64,000 nt of DNA, taken from contig NZ_JAIMCB010000002.1 of NCBI RefSeq assembly GCF_025499425.1, positions 186,001 to 250,000 on the forward strand. Reading direction: 5' to 3'. Under the pieces are notes generated by a model. The model saw only the letters and a program-made list of their open reading frames with translations. It was not told where the DNA came from and made no database searches. The number at the start of each line of letters is the position of its first letter. Positions within the stretch are counted from its first letter, which is position 1. This document shows positions 17,558 to 26,526 of the stretch, in pieces. Source of the stretch: Acidiferrimicrobium sp. IK. GTDB taxonomy: Bacteria > Actinomycetota > Acidimicrobiia > Acidimicrobiales > Palsa-688. A program made the position numbers and the translations under genes.

Positions 17558-18777
17558 TGCTGGCGTTGCAGGGAGCTGCCGACGGCACCGGAGCAGTCCC
17601 CGGTCGCCGGGTCGCCATCACCGGTGTCGGTGTGGTGGCGTCGTGCGGAATCGGCGCCGAGGCGTTCTGGGCCGGCCTGCTTGGCCCGGCACCGACCACG
17701 ACGATCCGCCGGGTGGAGGGCCTCGACGCCACTGCGCTCTACGGGCCGAAGGAGATCCGCCGGGTCGATCCCTTCACCCAGTTCGCCGCCGTCGCCGCCG
17801 AGGAGGCGGTGACCGACGCCGGAGGCGTCGACGCGCTCCGAGGCGACCCGGACCGGGCGGGGGTCATCATCGGCACGGGGGTCGGCGGCCTGGATACTCT
17901 CCAGGACCAGACCAAGGTCCTCCTCGAGAGGGGCAGCCGACGGGTCAGCCCGTTCCTCGTACCGATGATGATGGGCAACCGGGCGGCCGCCGACGTGTCG
18001 ATGCGCTACGGCCTGAGGGGTCCCTGCGAGGCCACCGTGACCGCGTGTGCCGCAGGCACCCACAGCGTGGGCAACGGAGCCCGGCTCATCGCCACCGGCC
18101 GCTGCGACGTGGTGCTGGCAGGCTCCGCCGAGGCGCCCCTCTCCGAGATCGGTATCGCTGGCTTCGCGAACATGACCGCCCTGTCCACCAGCGGAGTGTC
18201 CAAGCCCTTCGACGCCCACCGCGACGGCTTCGTGATCGGCGAAGGCGGCGCGGTCCTGGTCCTCGAGGAGCTGGAGCGGGCCAAGGCCCGAGGCGCCCAC
18301 ATATACGCCGAGATCGCCGGCGCCGCCAGCACCGCCGACGCCCACCACGTGACCGCGCCCGCCCCCGGCGGGTGCGGCGCGGTGGCCTGCTTGGAGCAGG
18401 CCCTGCTCGACGCCTGTCTGCGACCCGACCAGGTCAGCCACGTCAACGCCCACGGAACCTCGACGCCGCTCAACGACGCCGCCGAGGCCCAGGCTCTGAG
18501 CAAAGTGTTCGGGACCCCCGGACCGGCGGTCACCTCGATCAAGGGGGTCACCGGCCACTCGCTCGGTGCTGCCGGCTCGCTCGAGGCGGTCGCCTTGGCG
18601 CTGACCTACAAGCACCGGGTCATCCCGCCGACCGCCGGGCTGACGCAGCTCGATCCGGAGATGTCGATCGACGTGGTGACCGGCGAAGCCCGGCAGTGGG
18701 ATCCGGCCCCGGCGATGTCCAACTCCTTCGGCTTCGGTGGCCACAACGGCAGCCTGGTGTTCGTTCCCTCCATCTGA
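17557..18777 (+). CDS. fabF: 3-oxoacyl-ACP synthase II (KasA/FabF type)
   Basis: A 406-residue elongating condensing enzyme. The Cys-His-His triad is visible: Cys in VTACAAGTHSVGNGA, His in NAHGTSTPLND and His in VTGHSLGAAGSLEAV; NSFGFGGHNGSLVF closes the protein. ATG at 17557 overlaps the acpP stop by 1 base. The first ~17 residues (MLALQGAADGTGAVPGR) are extra to the family start RVAITGVGVV. The order fabD-fabH-acpP-fabF lacks fabG, fabI and hydratase genes, which must be elsewhere. Confidence 0.95.
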   Translation: MLALQGAADGTGAVPGRRVAITGVGVVASCGIGAEAFWAGLLGPAPTTTIRRVEGLDATALYGPKEIRRVDPFTQFAAVAAEEAVTDAGGVDALRGDPDRAGVIIGTGVGGLDTLQDQTKVLLERGSRRVSPFLVPMMMGNRAAADVSMRYGLRGPCEATVTACAAGTHSVGNGARLIATGRCDVVLAGSAEAPLSEIGIAGFANMTALSTSGVSKPFDAHRDGFVIGEGGAVLVLEELERAKARGAHIYAEIAGAASTADAHHVTAPAPGGCGAVACLEQALLDACLRPDQVSHVNAHGTSTPLNDAAEAQALSKVFGTPGPAVTSIKGVTGHSLGAAGSLEAVALALTYKHRVIPPTAGLTQLDPEMSIDVVTGEARQWDPAPAMSNSFGFGGHNGSLVFVPSI

Positions 18778-18896
18778 CAGCCCAGCTCTTCGAGGACCGG
18801 CAGCCTCCCGTAGCTCCAGGAGCTCATTAGACCCGCCGCCGGCCGCCGACCCGCGAGATGGTGCTTCGCCGCCCGGCGCACCGCGATACTGCATGA

Positions 18897-19730
18897 ATGC
18901 GCCCGCCGATCCCTGAGCCCGCCGCCCGCTACTTGGAGCTGCTCGCCGGGTGCCTCACCCGGGATCTCTTCATCGACGAGGAGGTCCGCAACGTCGACCT
19001 GGCAACCTGGCCTGGCGGCGAGCCGGTCGGGTTGCGGTCGATGCTGCGGGCCAGAGGCTGGCGGGTCGTCGCTCCCGGCGCCACCCGCCAGGCCAGATCA
19101 GTCGGCAACGATTGGCCGCCCCACGCCGAGACCATGATCGGCCTGGCCCGCCTGGCCAACGTCCTCGACTGCACCAGCCGAGCGCTGGCCGACGGGGTCC
19201 CCGGCGACCTGGTCGAGACGGGCGTGTGGCGAGGTGGAACCAGCATCTACCTGCGGGCCATCCTGGCCGCTCTCGGCGACCCCGACCGGAGAGTGTGGGC
19301 GTGCGACTCGTTCGAGGGGCTACCCGAACCCGATGCCGTCCGGTACCCCCAAGACGTCCCGATGAAGCTGCACACCTACTCGCAGCTGGCCGTCGGGCTC
19401 GAGGAAGTGAAGGCCAACTTCGCTCGTTACGGGCTTCTCGATGATCGGGTTCGCTTCGTGCCGGGCTGGTTTCGCGACACTCTGCCGGCGCTGAGCCACG
19501 AGTTGGGGCCGATCGCCGTGTTGCGCCTCGACGGCGACCTGTACGAATCGACGATCGACGCTCTAGCCAGCCTCGAACCGAAGGTCTCGCCAGGCGGTTT
19601 CGTCATCGTCGACGACTACGGCGGGATCGAGGCCTGCCGAGACGCGGTGAGTGACTACCGGGCTGACGCCGGCATCGACGCCCCGATCCAGGCTGTGGAC
19701 TGGACGGGGGCGTGGTGGCGAAAGCCGTAG
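18897..19730 (+). CDS. TylF/MycF-family O-methyltransferase
   Basis: A 277-residue SAM-dependent methyltransferase of the macrocin O-methyltransferase (TylF) family: LVETGVWRGGTSIYLRAIL (SAM-binding glycine loop), VWACDSFEGLPEPDA (acidic residue for the ribose), LRLDGDLYESTIDAL and FVIVDDYGGIEACRDAV (metal/substrate Asp pair typical of the family), ending AVDWTGAWWRKP. Known members methylate sugar hydroxyls on antibiotics or cell-surface glycans. No secondary-metabolite cluster is present here, so a surface polysaccharide or glycolipid substrate is more likely; that is inference. It stands 119 bp after fabF and may have its own promoter. Confidence 0.85.
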   Translation: MRPPIPEPAARYLELLAGCLTRDLFIDEEVRNVDLATWPGGEPVGLRSMLRARGWRVVAPGATRQARSVGNDWPPHAETMIGLARLANVLDCTSRALADGVPGDLVETGVWRGGTSIYLRAILAALGDPDRRVWACDSFEGLPEPDAVRYPQDVPMKLHTYSQLAVGLEEVKANFARYGLLDDRVRFVPGWFRDTLPALSHELGPIAVLRLDGDLYESTIDALASLEPKVSPGGFVIVDDYGGIEACRDAVSDYRADAGIDAPIQAVDWTGAWWRKP

Positions 19731-19835
19731 GACGGATCCGGGCCGAGACCCCGGCGGCCCGGCGCTCGGACAGGACCGACCTGCGCATTGCTCGGGCTGA
19801 GCCGCCTGCTGCCCGCCCGGGCGTCCCGATGAAAG

Positions 19836-19876
19836 CCGCGACACACCTTCCGGCCGATCGCCGCCGTGTGTCGCGG
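19836..19876. terminator. Inverted repeat CCGCGACACAC / GTGTGTCGCGG
   Basis: Perfect 11-bp arms at 19836-19846 and 19866-19876 around a 19-nt loop, between convergent genes. There is no T-run. It shares the GCGACA core with the neighbouring 19901 palindrome and the one at 55088. Confidence 0.5.
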
Positions 19877-19900
19877 GTAATCCGTCCCAACCCCTGCGAT

Positions 19901-19940
19901 CCGCGACATACCTGGCCTCCCGCCGCCAGGTGTGTCGCGG
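19901..19940. terminator. 16-bp inverted repeat with 8-nt loop
   Basis: Arms CCGCGACATACCTGGC (19901-19916) and GCCAGGTGTGTCGCGG (19925-19940) pair over 16 bp with one T/G position, which still pairs in RNA. It would form a stable hairpin in transcripts from either side. Confidence 0.55.
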
Positions 19941-19947
19941 TTTGCAT

Positions 19948-20000
19948 CGCCCCGGCCCCCCGAACGCCCCGGCCCCCGGACGCCCCGGCCCCCGGACGCC
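19948..20000. repeat. 16-bp GC-only tandem repeat
   Basis: About three units of CGCCCCGGCCCCCGGA (the first one base longer and slightly changed). Probably a slippage product; no function is evident. Confidence 0.55.
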
Positions 20001-20083
20001 AAGAACCCCGAACGCCGCCACCCCGCCGAGCACCCCAGGCCCCAAGCGGCGCGCCCGCGAGAAACCGAGCGCCGCGAGCGCCG

Positions 20084-21865
20084 TCAGAGCAGGTGCAGGC
20101 GAAGCTCGACGAGCCCTGGCGAGGCGGCGTCGAGGAGCAACCAGCGTCCGGGCGCCTCGCTGAGCGTCGCCGCTCCGGCCTCGACCTGCCACGCCGGGCT
20201 CCAGCGGACCCGGACGACCACCGGCCCGGGCGCGGTCACCGCGACCGACAGACGGCTGCCGTCGAGGTGCACCAGGCGTCCGCCGGCCCCGACGATCCCG
20301 GCGCTGCCGAGGACCTGGTAGACGCTCCAGCCGCCGCGGTGCCACACCGGCCGGAGGCCGGGCACTCCGCGCTCGACCAGCGCAGCCTCGGCGGTACCGG
20401 CGGCGTCCAGGGGGGCGGAGGAGAGGGCCACCCACCGCACGCCGTTGTCGAGCAGCCACGCCCGATAGGAGCTGGCGGTGAGGGCGCCGGGCGTGTAGAA
20501 GATCGGGTTGTCGGCGACGTCGAGCTGGCGTTCCCAGCCCCTGGCCAGCGGGACCGATGGGGCGACGTAGGCAGTCTCCCAGTGGTCGGCGGTGGGGACG
20601 ACCTCGGTTCGCCCTGGAGGCCCGGGCCGATGCGATAGGTAGCTCGAAAGCGGCTGGTAGTAGGCCGCGTGGGTCCACGGGCGGCCCGGGTTGCTGGTCA
20701 TGGCCGCCCACGCCGGCGCCCACTGCGACAACAGCAGCGGGACGGCGAGGACCGCCAACACGACCCGCCGGCGGCCCATAAGCGCCCCGGCTACGGGCAG
20801 CCACGCGGGCCGGGACGACGGGGCGGTGCGTCGGGGGTGCTGCGATACCGCCGGCGGCGCCGACTCGGAGGATGCGACCGGCGACGGCGGCGTCGAGGGG
20901 GCCGTGCGGGGCCACAGGCCGGCCACGACGAGGGGGAAAGCGACTAGGTCCTCGAGGCGGCCGATGTTCCCGCCGAGGGGCGTCGCGATCACCTCGCTCA
21001 ACGTGGCGGCGACGACGAAAAGGACGGCGCCGGCGCGCAGTGCCGCCTGGTCCCTGGGCACCGCAGTCCAGACGGCGGCGGCGACGACGCATTCCCACAG
21101 GTAGTCGGTGAAGGGATACGGCATCGGTCCCTGCCCCGGGAACAGCAGTGACGTCACCCCGACGGGCACCGCGGCCGCGGCCAGGACCGCCAGGTAGCCG
21201 CCAGCCACCTTTCCGCCCCCGGCGGGCAGCACCGCCCGCCGCAACCACGGCCACCTACCCGCCGCCTCTCGGGGCGCCGGAGGCCACCGTTTGGCCAGCC
21301 CGCTGTTGGCGACCCAGACCGCCGCCACGGCCAACGCGACGAACGCCCCGGCCAGAGGACTGGCAAGAGTCGCCAGGGCGGCGCCCCCCGCGGCAAGCGT
21401 CCAGCGCCGCCGGGCCAAAGCCACCAGACACCACAGGCCGGCGGCCTCCCCGGCGAGGAAGGTCAGCTGCCCGATCGAGCTTTGCACCGCGACGCCCAGC
21501 GCGAACACGACCGACGCCGCCCGGGCCCGGTTCCCGAGCTCCCAGACCACGAGCCGGTCGAATGCCAGCGTCGCGGTCACCGCGGCGAGGACCGTTACCA
21601 GGCCGACGCCTATCGACGCGGCCACCGCCGGGAACAAGACGCTGTAGTCGAGCAGCCAGTGCCCCCCGAACCACTGGCTGTCCCACAGCGCGAAGCCCTG
21701 CCGGCGGAACAGACCGACCCGGTAAAGCTGTGCGGGCAGGTCGACGCCACGCCAGCCGAGCAGGAGCCCAGCCACCACGACAGCGCCGGCGAGCGCTCCG
21801 ACACCGGCGGTGCGCGCGTCGAGCGACGCCCAGCGGGACCGGAGGCCCGCTGCCGGGGCGGTCAC
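20084..21865 (-). CDS. Large polytopic membrane protein, possible GT-C-type glycosyltransferase
   Basis: 593 residues with about ten hydrophobic segments and a C-terminal extracytoplasmic domain (about 400-593, VRVRWSPAWQVEAGAATLSE). After the first membrane helix, WRGVDLPAQLYRVGLFRRQG then WDSQWFGGHWLLDYS forms a loop with an Asp and aromatic residues, as in membrane glycosyltransferases of the GT-C fold that use polyprenyl-phosphate sugars. No exact family is recognised. The next gene upstream on the same strand is a clear GT-C-like protein ending 4 bp away, so the two are probably translated together and may work in the same envelope-glycan pathway. Confidence 0.7.
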   Translation of the reverse strand: MTAPAAGLRSRWASLDARTAGVGALAGAVVVAGLLLGWRGVDLPAQLYRVGLFRRQGFALWDSQWFGGHWLLDYSVLFPAVAASIGVGLVTVLAAVTATLAFDRLVVWELGNRARAASVVFALGVAVQSSIGQLTFLAGEAAGLWCLVALARRRWTLAAGGAALATLASPLAGAFVALAVAAVWVANSGLAKRWPPAPREAAGRWPWLRRAVLPAGGGKVAGGYLAVLAAAAVPVGVTSLLFPGQGPMPYPFTDYLWECVVAAAVWTAVPRDQAALRAGAVLFVVAATLSEVIATPLGGNIGRLEDLVAFPLVVAGLWPRTAPSTPPSPVASSESAPPAVSQHPRRTAPSSRPAWLPVAGALMGRRRVVLAVLAVPLLLSQWAPAWAAMTSNPGRPWTHAAYYQPLSSYLSHRPGPPGRTEVVPTADHWETAYVAPSVPLARGWERQLDVADNPIFYTPGALTASSYRAWLLDNGVRWVALSSAPLDAAGTAEAALVERGVPGLRPVWHRGGWSVYQVLGSAGIVGAGGRLVHLDGSRLSVAVTAPGPVVVRVRWSPAWQVEAGAATLSEAPGRWLLLDAASPGLVELRLHLL

Positions 21866-21869
21866 AGGA

Positions 21870-23555
21870 TCATATGCAAGACATCTGGCCGGCCTGCTTG
21901 ACGAACAGCTCGCCGACCACCGCGCTGAACGGCCGCGGGACCGTCGCCTCCGCGTAGCTGCGGGTGGGGATCAGCGACGACTGCCCGGCGAGGAGCCGGT
22001 CGACCGCCTCCACCTTGCCGTTGGCGGCGCGCGACCACGTCGAACCGGAGGCACCGATGGCCTTCACCGGGTTGACCTCGAGGATGGCGGCGCCGGGGGG
22101 CAGCGCGGCGACCGTCGGCAGGACGGTCTGGCACACGTTGGCGGCCTCCAGGCGGTGCACCAGGTCGGTCCAGTTGACCACCGTCGGGTCGGCCACTGGC
22201 CCGGTCGGGGTGACGTAGGTGTAGTCAGGCCCGAGGTAGTGGCGGACCACCGCGAGCTGCTCGGTCTGGGCGACGACGATGACGTCGCCGGGACGCAGAT
22301 CGGGGGCCGCGGCGCCTGCGACGGCCGCCACGTTGCTCTTGGCGTAGTGGGCGGAGGGGTTCGGCAGCAGCGAGCCGATCAGGCTCCAGCCGGCGCAGAG
22401 GGCGCAGACCGTGCCGATCACCGCCCGCCCCCGGGAGGTGGTGGCCAGGGCGCCGGCGGCGGCGAGGATGAGCGGCCCGAACACGACGCCGAGGTAGCGC
22501 ACCGTCCAGGACGGGTCGATGTAGGCGCCCAGCCAGCCCAGCGCCAAGGCGGCGATGCCGATGACCGCCAGCAGCCCGACACCGTCCCCGCCGGCGAGCT
22601 GCTCCCCGCCGGCGACGGTCCGGGCCTGCCGCTCTGACCTGGTCCACCACGCACCGAACGCCAGCAGCGGAGCGACGACGAAGCCGAGCGTGCCGCCGAG
22701 CATCGAGGCCGGGTCGGCGAAGAAGTCGCCCACTCCCGGCGGCACCGCCCACGGAGCGGCAGTGGTGCGGGCCTGCACCAAGAAGCTGGGCAGCCAGGGC
22801 AGGTACAGCACGAAGACGGCGCCGGCTCCGAGCATCACCGCCCTCAGCAGCGCCCGGTCCCCGTCACGCAGGGCCCGCACGAGCAGCACGCCGACGGTGA
22901 CCGCGAACAGGTAAAGGGACCAGTTGTGGGTGTAGAGCAACGCGCTGTAGGTGACGACCGCACCGGCCGCGTCGACCAGGCGGCGGTAGCGCAGCGCCCG
23001 CACCACGAAAGCGACGGCTACGCACCCGAGCCCGCAGACAAGCGTGTACATCCTGGTTTCGGTGCCGTACCAGTTGAGAAAGGGGCTGGTCGCGGCCAGG
23101 CCGGCCGCGGCCAGGCCAGCGGCGCGTCCAAAGAGGGTGCGTCCCGCCCACCAGGCCGCGAAGACGACGCCTAGGGAGATGACCAGCGCCAGGGTGTGGG
23201 TCGCCACCGGGGACGAGCCGAACCACTGCAGCCAGTAGTGCAGGAGGTAGTAGAACAGCGGCGGTGACCCGTCCCGGCGCAGCAACCCGGGGATCTGCCC
23301 GATGGGGTGGCTGGCGATGCCGATGCTGATGCCCTCGTCGACCCAGTAGCTGCGGCCCAGGTTGGGCACCCGCAGGACCGCCGCCAGCACGGTGAGGGCG
23401 GCGACGATGCGGACGTCCCATCGGGAGCCCCACGGGGCCTCCGGGAGCCGTTCCAGCCACTGCCGGGGGCGCTCGCCGAGAGCGACGGGTGACTCGGCGA
23501 TAGCTCCTCTCAGCGCCAAGGGGGCTCCGCCGCCCACCGACTCCGAGCCGCGCAT
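21870..23555 (-). CDS. GT-C family membrane glycosyltransferase (PMT/ArnT-like)
   Basis: About 561 residues. After the first membrane helix comes RVPNLGRSYWVDEGISIGIA: the Asp-Glu pair in an outside loop is the hallmark of PMT/ArnT-type GT-C enzymes, which move sugars from polyprenyl phosphate to proteins or lipids. RRDGSPPLFYYLLHYWLQWF and WYGTETRMYTLVCGLGCVAV are also family-like. About 10-11 membrane segments, then an outside C-terminal domain (about 440-561). ATG at 23555 is chosen; TACACT lies ~10 bp before it, suggesting a very short or absent leader. A longer start (23591) is possible. Acceptor unknown. Confidence 0.82.
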   Translation of the reverse strand: MRGSESVGGGAPLALRGAIAESPVALGERPRQWLERLPEAPWGSRWDVRIVAALTVLAAVLRVPNLGRSYWVDEGISIGIASHPIGQIPGLLRRDGSPPLFYYLLHYWLQWFGSSPVATHTLALVISLGVVFAAWWAGRTLFGRAAGLAAAGLAATSPFLNWYGTETRMYTLVCGLGCVAVAFVVRALRYRRLVDAAGAVVTYSALLYTHNWSLYLFAVTVGVLLVRALRDGDRALLRAVMLGAGAVFVLYLPWLPSFLVQARTTAAPWAVPPGVGDFFADPASMLGGTLGFVVAPLLAFGAWWTRSERQARTVAGGEQLAGGDGVGLLAVIGIAALALGWLGAYIDPSWTVRYLGVVFGPLILAAAGALATTSRGRAVIGTVCALCAGWSLIGSLLPNPSAHYAKSNVAAVAGAAAPDLRPGDVIVVAQTEQLAVVRHYLGPDYTYVTPTGPVADPTVVNWTDLVHRLEAANVCQTVLPTVAALPPGAAILEVNPVKAIGASGSTWSRAANGKVEAVDRLLAGQSSLIPTRSYAEATVPRPFSAVVGELFVKQAGQMSCI

Positions 23556-23613
23556 TTTGCCAAGTGTAGTAACGCAAGGCGGCGGATCCACGGCACCACC
23601 CGCCAGGACGGGT

Positions 23614-24072
23614 TCAGCCCAGCGCGGCGAGAAGCTTTACCGGGGTGTCCTTCGGGCTGATCTTGTACCAGACCTGCTCGAGGGCGCCCTTCTCGTCGAC
23701 GAGGAACGCCGAGCGCTCGACGCCCATGTACTTCTTTCCGTACATGCTCTTTTCGACCCAGACGCCGTAGGACTCCGCCACCGCGTGGTCCGGGTCGGAG
23801 AGCAGGGGGAAACCGAGGGAGTACTTCTCGTCGAAGCGGGCCAGCTTGGCGGGCAGGTCCGGGCTGACCCCGACCACCGCGGTGTCGCCGATGGCCCCGA
23901 GGATGTCGCGCAGGCCGCACGCCTGGGTGGTGCAGCCGGGGGTGTCCGCCTTCGGGTAGAAGTACACCAGCACCTTGCGGCCCTTGAACCCGGCCAGCTC
24001 CACGGGGGCACCGGACTGGTCGGCCAGCGAGAACGCCGGCGCCTCGGCGCCCTGCTCCAATCGATCACCCAT
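23614..24072 (-). CDS. bcp: Peroxiredoxin, Bcp/PrxQ subfamily
   Basis: A 152-residue thiol peroxidase that reduces hydrogen peroxide and organic peroxides. The thioredoxin fold carries the peroxidatic and resolving cysteines in DTPGCTTQACGLRD, five residues apart, the PrxQ pattern. FYPKADTPGC and the Arg in VERSAFLVDEKG complete the active site. Only these two Cys are present. Mycoredoxin or thioredoxin would be the reductant in an actinobacterium (established for the family, not shown here). Divergent from the UbiB-type gene. Confidence 0.95.
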   Translation of the reverse strand: MGDRLEQGAEAPAFSLADQSGAPVELAGFKGRKVLVYFYPKADTPGCTTQACGLRDILGAIGDTAVVGVSPDLPAKLARFDEKYSLGFPLLSDPDHAVAESYGVWVEKSMYGKKYMGVERSAFLVDEKGALEQVWYKISPKDTPVKLLAALG

Positions 24073-24166
24073 GGCCGGGATGCTAGAGGCTGCGCCGGCC
24101 TGGTCGCCGGGTGACTAGAGCGACGTAGGCAGGTAGCGTCCGAGGCACGATGCGCGAGCCGCCTTC

Positions 24167-25849
24167 ATGACATCCGCCCACGAGCCGGACGCTCCCGCCG
24201 CGGTCTCCGACGGGCCGGCCGACCTGGCGGACGGGGCGTTCAGCGACGACGGCCCGTGGGTGCTCGACGTCCATCACCTCGGGTGGCGGGCCGGCACCCA
24301 GGCCCTCCGCGACGGGACGTCTCGTCAGGTGCCGGAGCTGATCCGCCGCCGGCGGCTGCCCCCGGGCGGGCGGGTGGTGCGGGTCGGATGGTCGCTCGGC
24401 ACGGCGCTGGCCGGCTGGTACGTCGTCGAGCGGCGCCAGAGCCGCCGACGGGGCGACCCGTCCCTGTCGCGCGCCGGGCTGTCGCGCCGGCTGCGGGTCG
24501 CGTTCGAGCGCCTGGGGCCGACCTACATCAAGCTCGGCCAGATCCTGTCGTCGGGCGAGGGGCTCTTCCCCGCGGAGCTGGTCGACCAGTTCAAGCTGCT
24601 CAGAGACCGGGTGCCCGCAGAGAGCTTCGAAGACGTGCGCACCCTCGTCGAGGAGGAGCTGGGCCGGCCCATCGAGGCGGTGTTCTCCCGGTTCGATCCC
24701 CAGCCGCTGGCCGCGGCGTCGATCGCTCAGGTCCACGCCGCGACCCTGGTCACCGGGGAGGACGTCGTGGTCAAGGTGCAGCGCCCGACGGTGGCGTCCA
24801 CGGTCCGGCGCGACCTGGCGGCGATGAGCTGGATCGCGCCGGCGCTGATCGGTCGGATCCCCGTCTCCGCGCTGGCCAACCCGCCCGCGCTGGTGGAGCT
24901 GTTCGCGGAGACCATCGTCGAGGAGCTGGACTTCCGGCTGGAAGCCGACAACATGCTCGACGTGGCCAATGTCCTGGCCACCACCGGGCAGCGGTCGCTC
25001 GTCGTGCCCCGACCCCACCCGGAGCTGGTGACCCGGCGCCTGCTCGTGATGGAACGCCTCGACGGGTTCTCGTGGGACGACGTCGCTGGGATGCAGGCCG
25101 CGGGTATCGACACGCAGGCCGTGGTCCGGGCGCTGATGATCGCGTTCTTGGAGGGCGCGGTGCTCTTCGGGGTGTTCCACGGGGACCTGCACGGCGGCAA
25201 CCTGTTCGTGCGCCGGGACGGCCGGGTGGCGCTCCTCGACTACGGGATCACCGGTCGCCTCGACGAGAGCCGCCGCCTGGCGTTCCTGCGGATGCTGATG
25301 GGCGGCTCGATCAACAACCCGAGGATGCAGCTGGAGGCGCTCCGGGATCTCGGCGCGTTGCCTCCCGACACCGACCTCGACGCGGTGGTGAAGGACTTCG
25401 GCTTGGACCGGCCGCCCCAAGACGTCGGCGCCATGTCCCCGGACGAGCTGCTCAGCCAGGTCCGCGACCTGACCAAGCAGCTGCTCGCCTACGGCGCCCG
25501 GTTCCCGAAGGTCCTCATGCTGTTCGTCAAGGACCTGCTGTTTTTGGACGGGGCGCTCGCCACGTTGGCCCCCGACGTCGATCTCTTCGGCGAGGTCACG
25601 CAGATCGCCACCTACTTCACCGCCCGTTACGGCGCTCGCATCGCCGCCGACATCGGGGTGGACCCCCGCGCCAATCCCGTCGACATGGACGCGGTGCGAG
25701 CCGGGCTCGGGGTCGGCACCGACGTCGACGCGCTCACCTACCGGGATCTGCAGGCCCGCCGGGAGCTGATCCGCAAACGCATGGAGGACCACCGCCACCA
25801 AAGCGACGGGGCCGGGCGCGCCCGGCGGCGGTGGCGGCGCCGGTCGTAG
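24167..25849 (+). CDS. UbiB/ABC1/ADCK-family atypical kinase
   Basis: 560 residues. The KxGQ-type signature is in YIKLGQILSSGEGLFP, the Ala-rich nucleotide loop in AAASIAQVHAA, the lysine in VVKVQRP, the catalytic loop in FHGDLHGGNLFV and the metal motif in LLDYGITG (DYG where DFG is usual). Family members (UbiB, ADCK3) are unorthodox ATPases/kinases that support quinone or other prenyl-lipid metabolism. This window also has menaquinone genes, so a link is plausible but unproven. The N-terminal ~70 residues are acidic and low-complexity, and no C-terminal membrane helices stand out. Confidence 0.88.
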   Translation: MTSAHEPDAPAAVSDGPADLADGAFSDDGPWVLDVHHLGWRAGTQALRDGTSRQVPELIRRRRLPPGGRVVRVGWSLGTALAGWYVVERRQSRRRGDPSLSRAGLSRRLRVAFERLGPTYIKLGQILSSGEGLFPAELVDQFKLLRDRVPAESFEDVRTLVEEELGRPIEAVFSRFDPQPLAAASIAQVHAATLVTGEDVVVKVQRPTVASTVRRDLAAMSWIAPALIGRIPVSALANPPALVELFAETIVEELDFRLEADNMLDVANVLATTGQRSLVVPRPHPELVTRRLLVMERLDGFSWDDVAGMQAAGIDTQAVVRALMIAFLEGAVLFGVFHGDLHGGNLFVRRDGRVALLDYGITGRLDESRRLAFLRMLMGGSINNPRMQLEALRDLGALPPDTDLDAVVKDFGLDRPPQDVGAMSPDELLSQVRDLTKQLLAYGARFPKVLMLFVKDLLFLDGALATLAPDVDLFGEVTQIATYFTARYGARIAADIGVDPRANPVDMDAVRAGLGVGTDVDALTYRDLQARRELIRKRMEDHRHQSDGAGRARRRWRRRS

Positions 25850-25858
25850 AGTGACGCT

Positions 25859-26431
25859 GTGACCGCGACCACACCTCACCACATCGCCGCCCGGACGTCT
25901 TTCAAGACCTTCGAGGAGTCGACGAAGGAGGACTGGGCGATCATCGCGCCGCAGCTCAACGTCACCCAGAGCCTGGTCCCCGACCACGTGCTCGAGCAGC
26001 TGCGGTACTTGAAGACCGATCACGGTGGCTTCCCGGTCGACCGCTTGGAGCACTCGCTTCAGACCGCCACCCGGGCACAGCGCGACGGACGCGACGACGA
26101 GTACGTGCTGTGCGCGTTGCTCCACGACATCGGCGACACGCTGTCGCCGTTCAACCACCCGGCGATCGGCGCGGCGATCGTCAAGCCGTTCGTGTCCGAG
26201 GCCAATCACTGGATGGTCGAGCACCACGGGATCTTCCAGGGGTACTACTTCTGGCAGCACATCGGCCTCGACCAGCACGCCCGGGAAGCGTTCCGGGATT
26301 CGCCGTACTTCGAGCACACCGAGGAGTTCTGCGCCAAGTACGACCAGACCGCCTTCGACGCCGATTACCGCAGCGAGCCACTCGAGCATTTCGAGCCGCT
26401 GGTCCGGGCGTTCCTGTCCCCCAGCCGCTGA
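25859..26431 (+). CDS. HD-domain protein of the PhnZ/MIOX-like type
   Basis: A 190-residue HD-superfamily protein. Metal-ligand candidates: His in RLEHSLQTATRA, His-Asp in CALLHDIGDTLSP, His in NHPAIGA, His in MVEHHGIFQGYYF and Asp in TAFDADY. Six ligands would hold two metals, as in the diiron oxygenases PhnZ and myo-inositol oxygenase, which belong to this superfamily; a simple phosphohydrolase is the alternative. GTG at 25859 lies 10 bp after the UbiB-type gene, so they share a transcript. No phosphonate genes are near, so the substrate is unknown. Confidence 0.75.
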   Translation: MTATTPHHIAARTSFKTFEESTKEDWAIIAPQLNVTQSLVPDHVLEQLRYLKTDHGGFPVDRLEHSLQTATRAQRDGRDDEYVLCALLHDIGDTLSPFNHPAIGAAIVKPFVSEANHWMVEHHGIFQGYYFWQHIGLDQHAREAFRDSPYFEHTEEFCAKYDQTAFDADYRSEPLEHFEPLVRAFLSPSR

Positions 26432-26526
26432 ACCCCTCGTGAGCGGGCCCAGGCGGTAGTCTGGGGTGTTCGGCTCTGGCCGGACCGCCCCCCATTTCTC
26501 CACCTCTTGGACGTTCTGTGCCCCTC

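Larger units (their letters stand above)
19731..20083. other. Intergenic region between convergent genes
   Basis: This 353-bp gap between the methyltransferase and a convergent membrane-protein gene has no supported gene. It holds two strong inverted repeats (19836-19876 and 19901-19940) and a GC-only tandem repeat (19948-20000). It probably serves as a two-way transcription stop. Confidence 0.6.

Noticed and set aside
15053..18777. Reading the FAS-II genes as part of a polyketide cluster because a TylF-type methyltransferase follows
   Set aside because: fabD, fabH, acpP and fabF are all stand-alone primary-metabolism types; there are no modular synthase, tailoring or resistance genes.
19563..21254. 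A 563-codon minus-strand frame between the methyltransferase and the membrane protein
   Set aside because: It reads antisense to the methyltransferase and out of frame within the membrane-protein gene; composition is Arg/Gly-rich without structure.
24083..26503. An 806-codon minus-strand frame across the UbiB-type and HD genes
   Set aside because: Antisense shadow of two genes with clear motifs; its residues are biased and no domain is seen.
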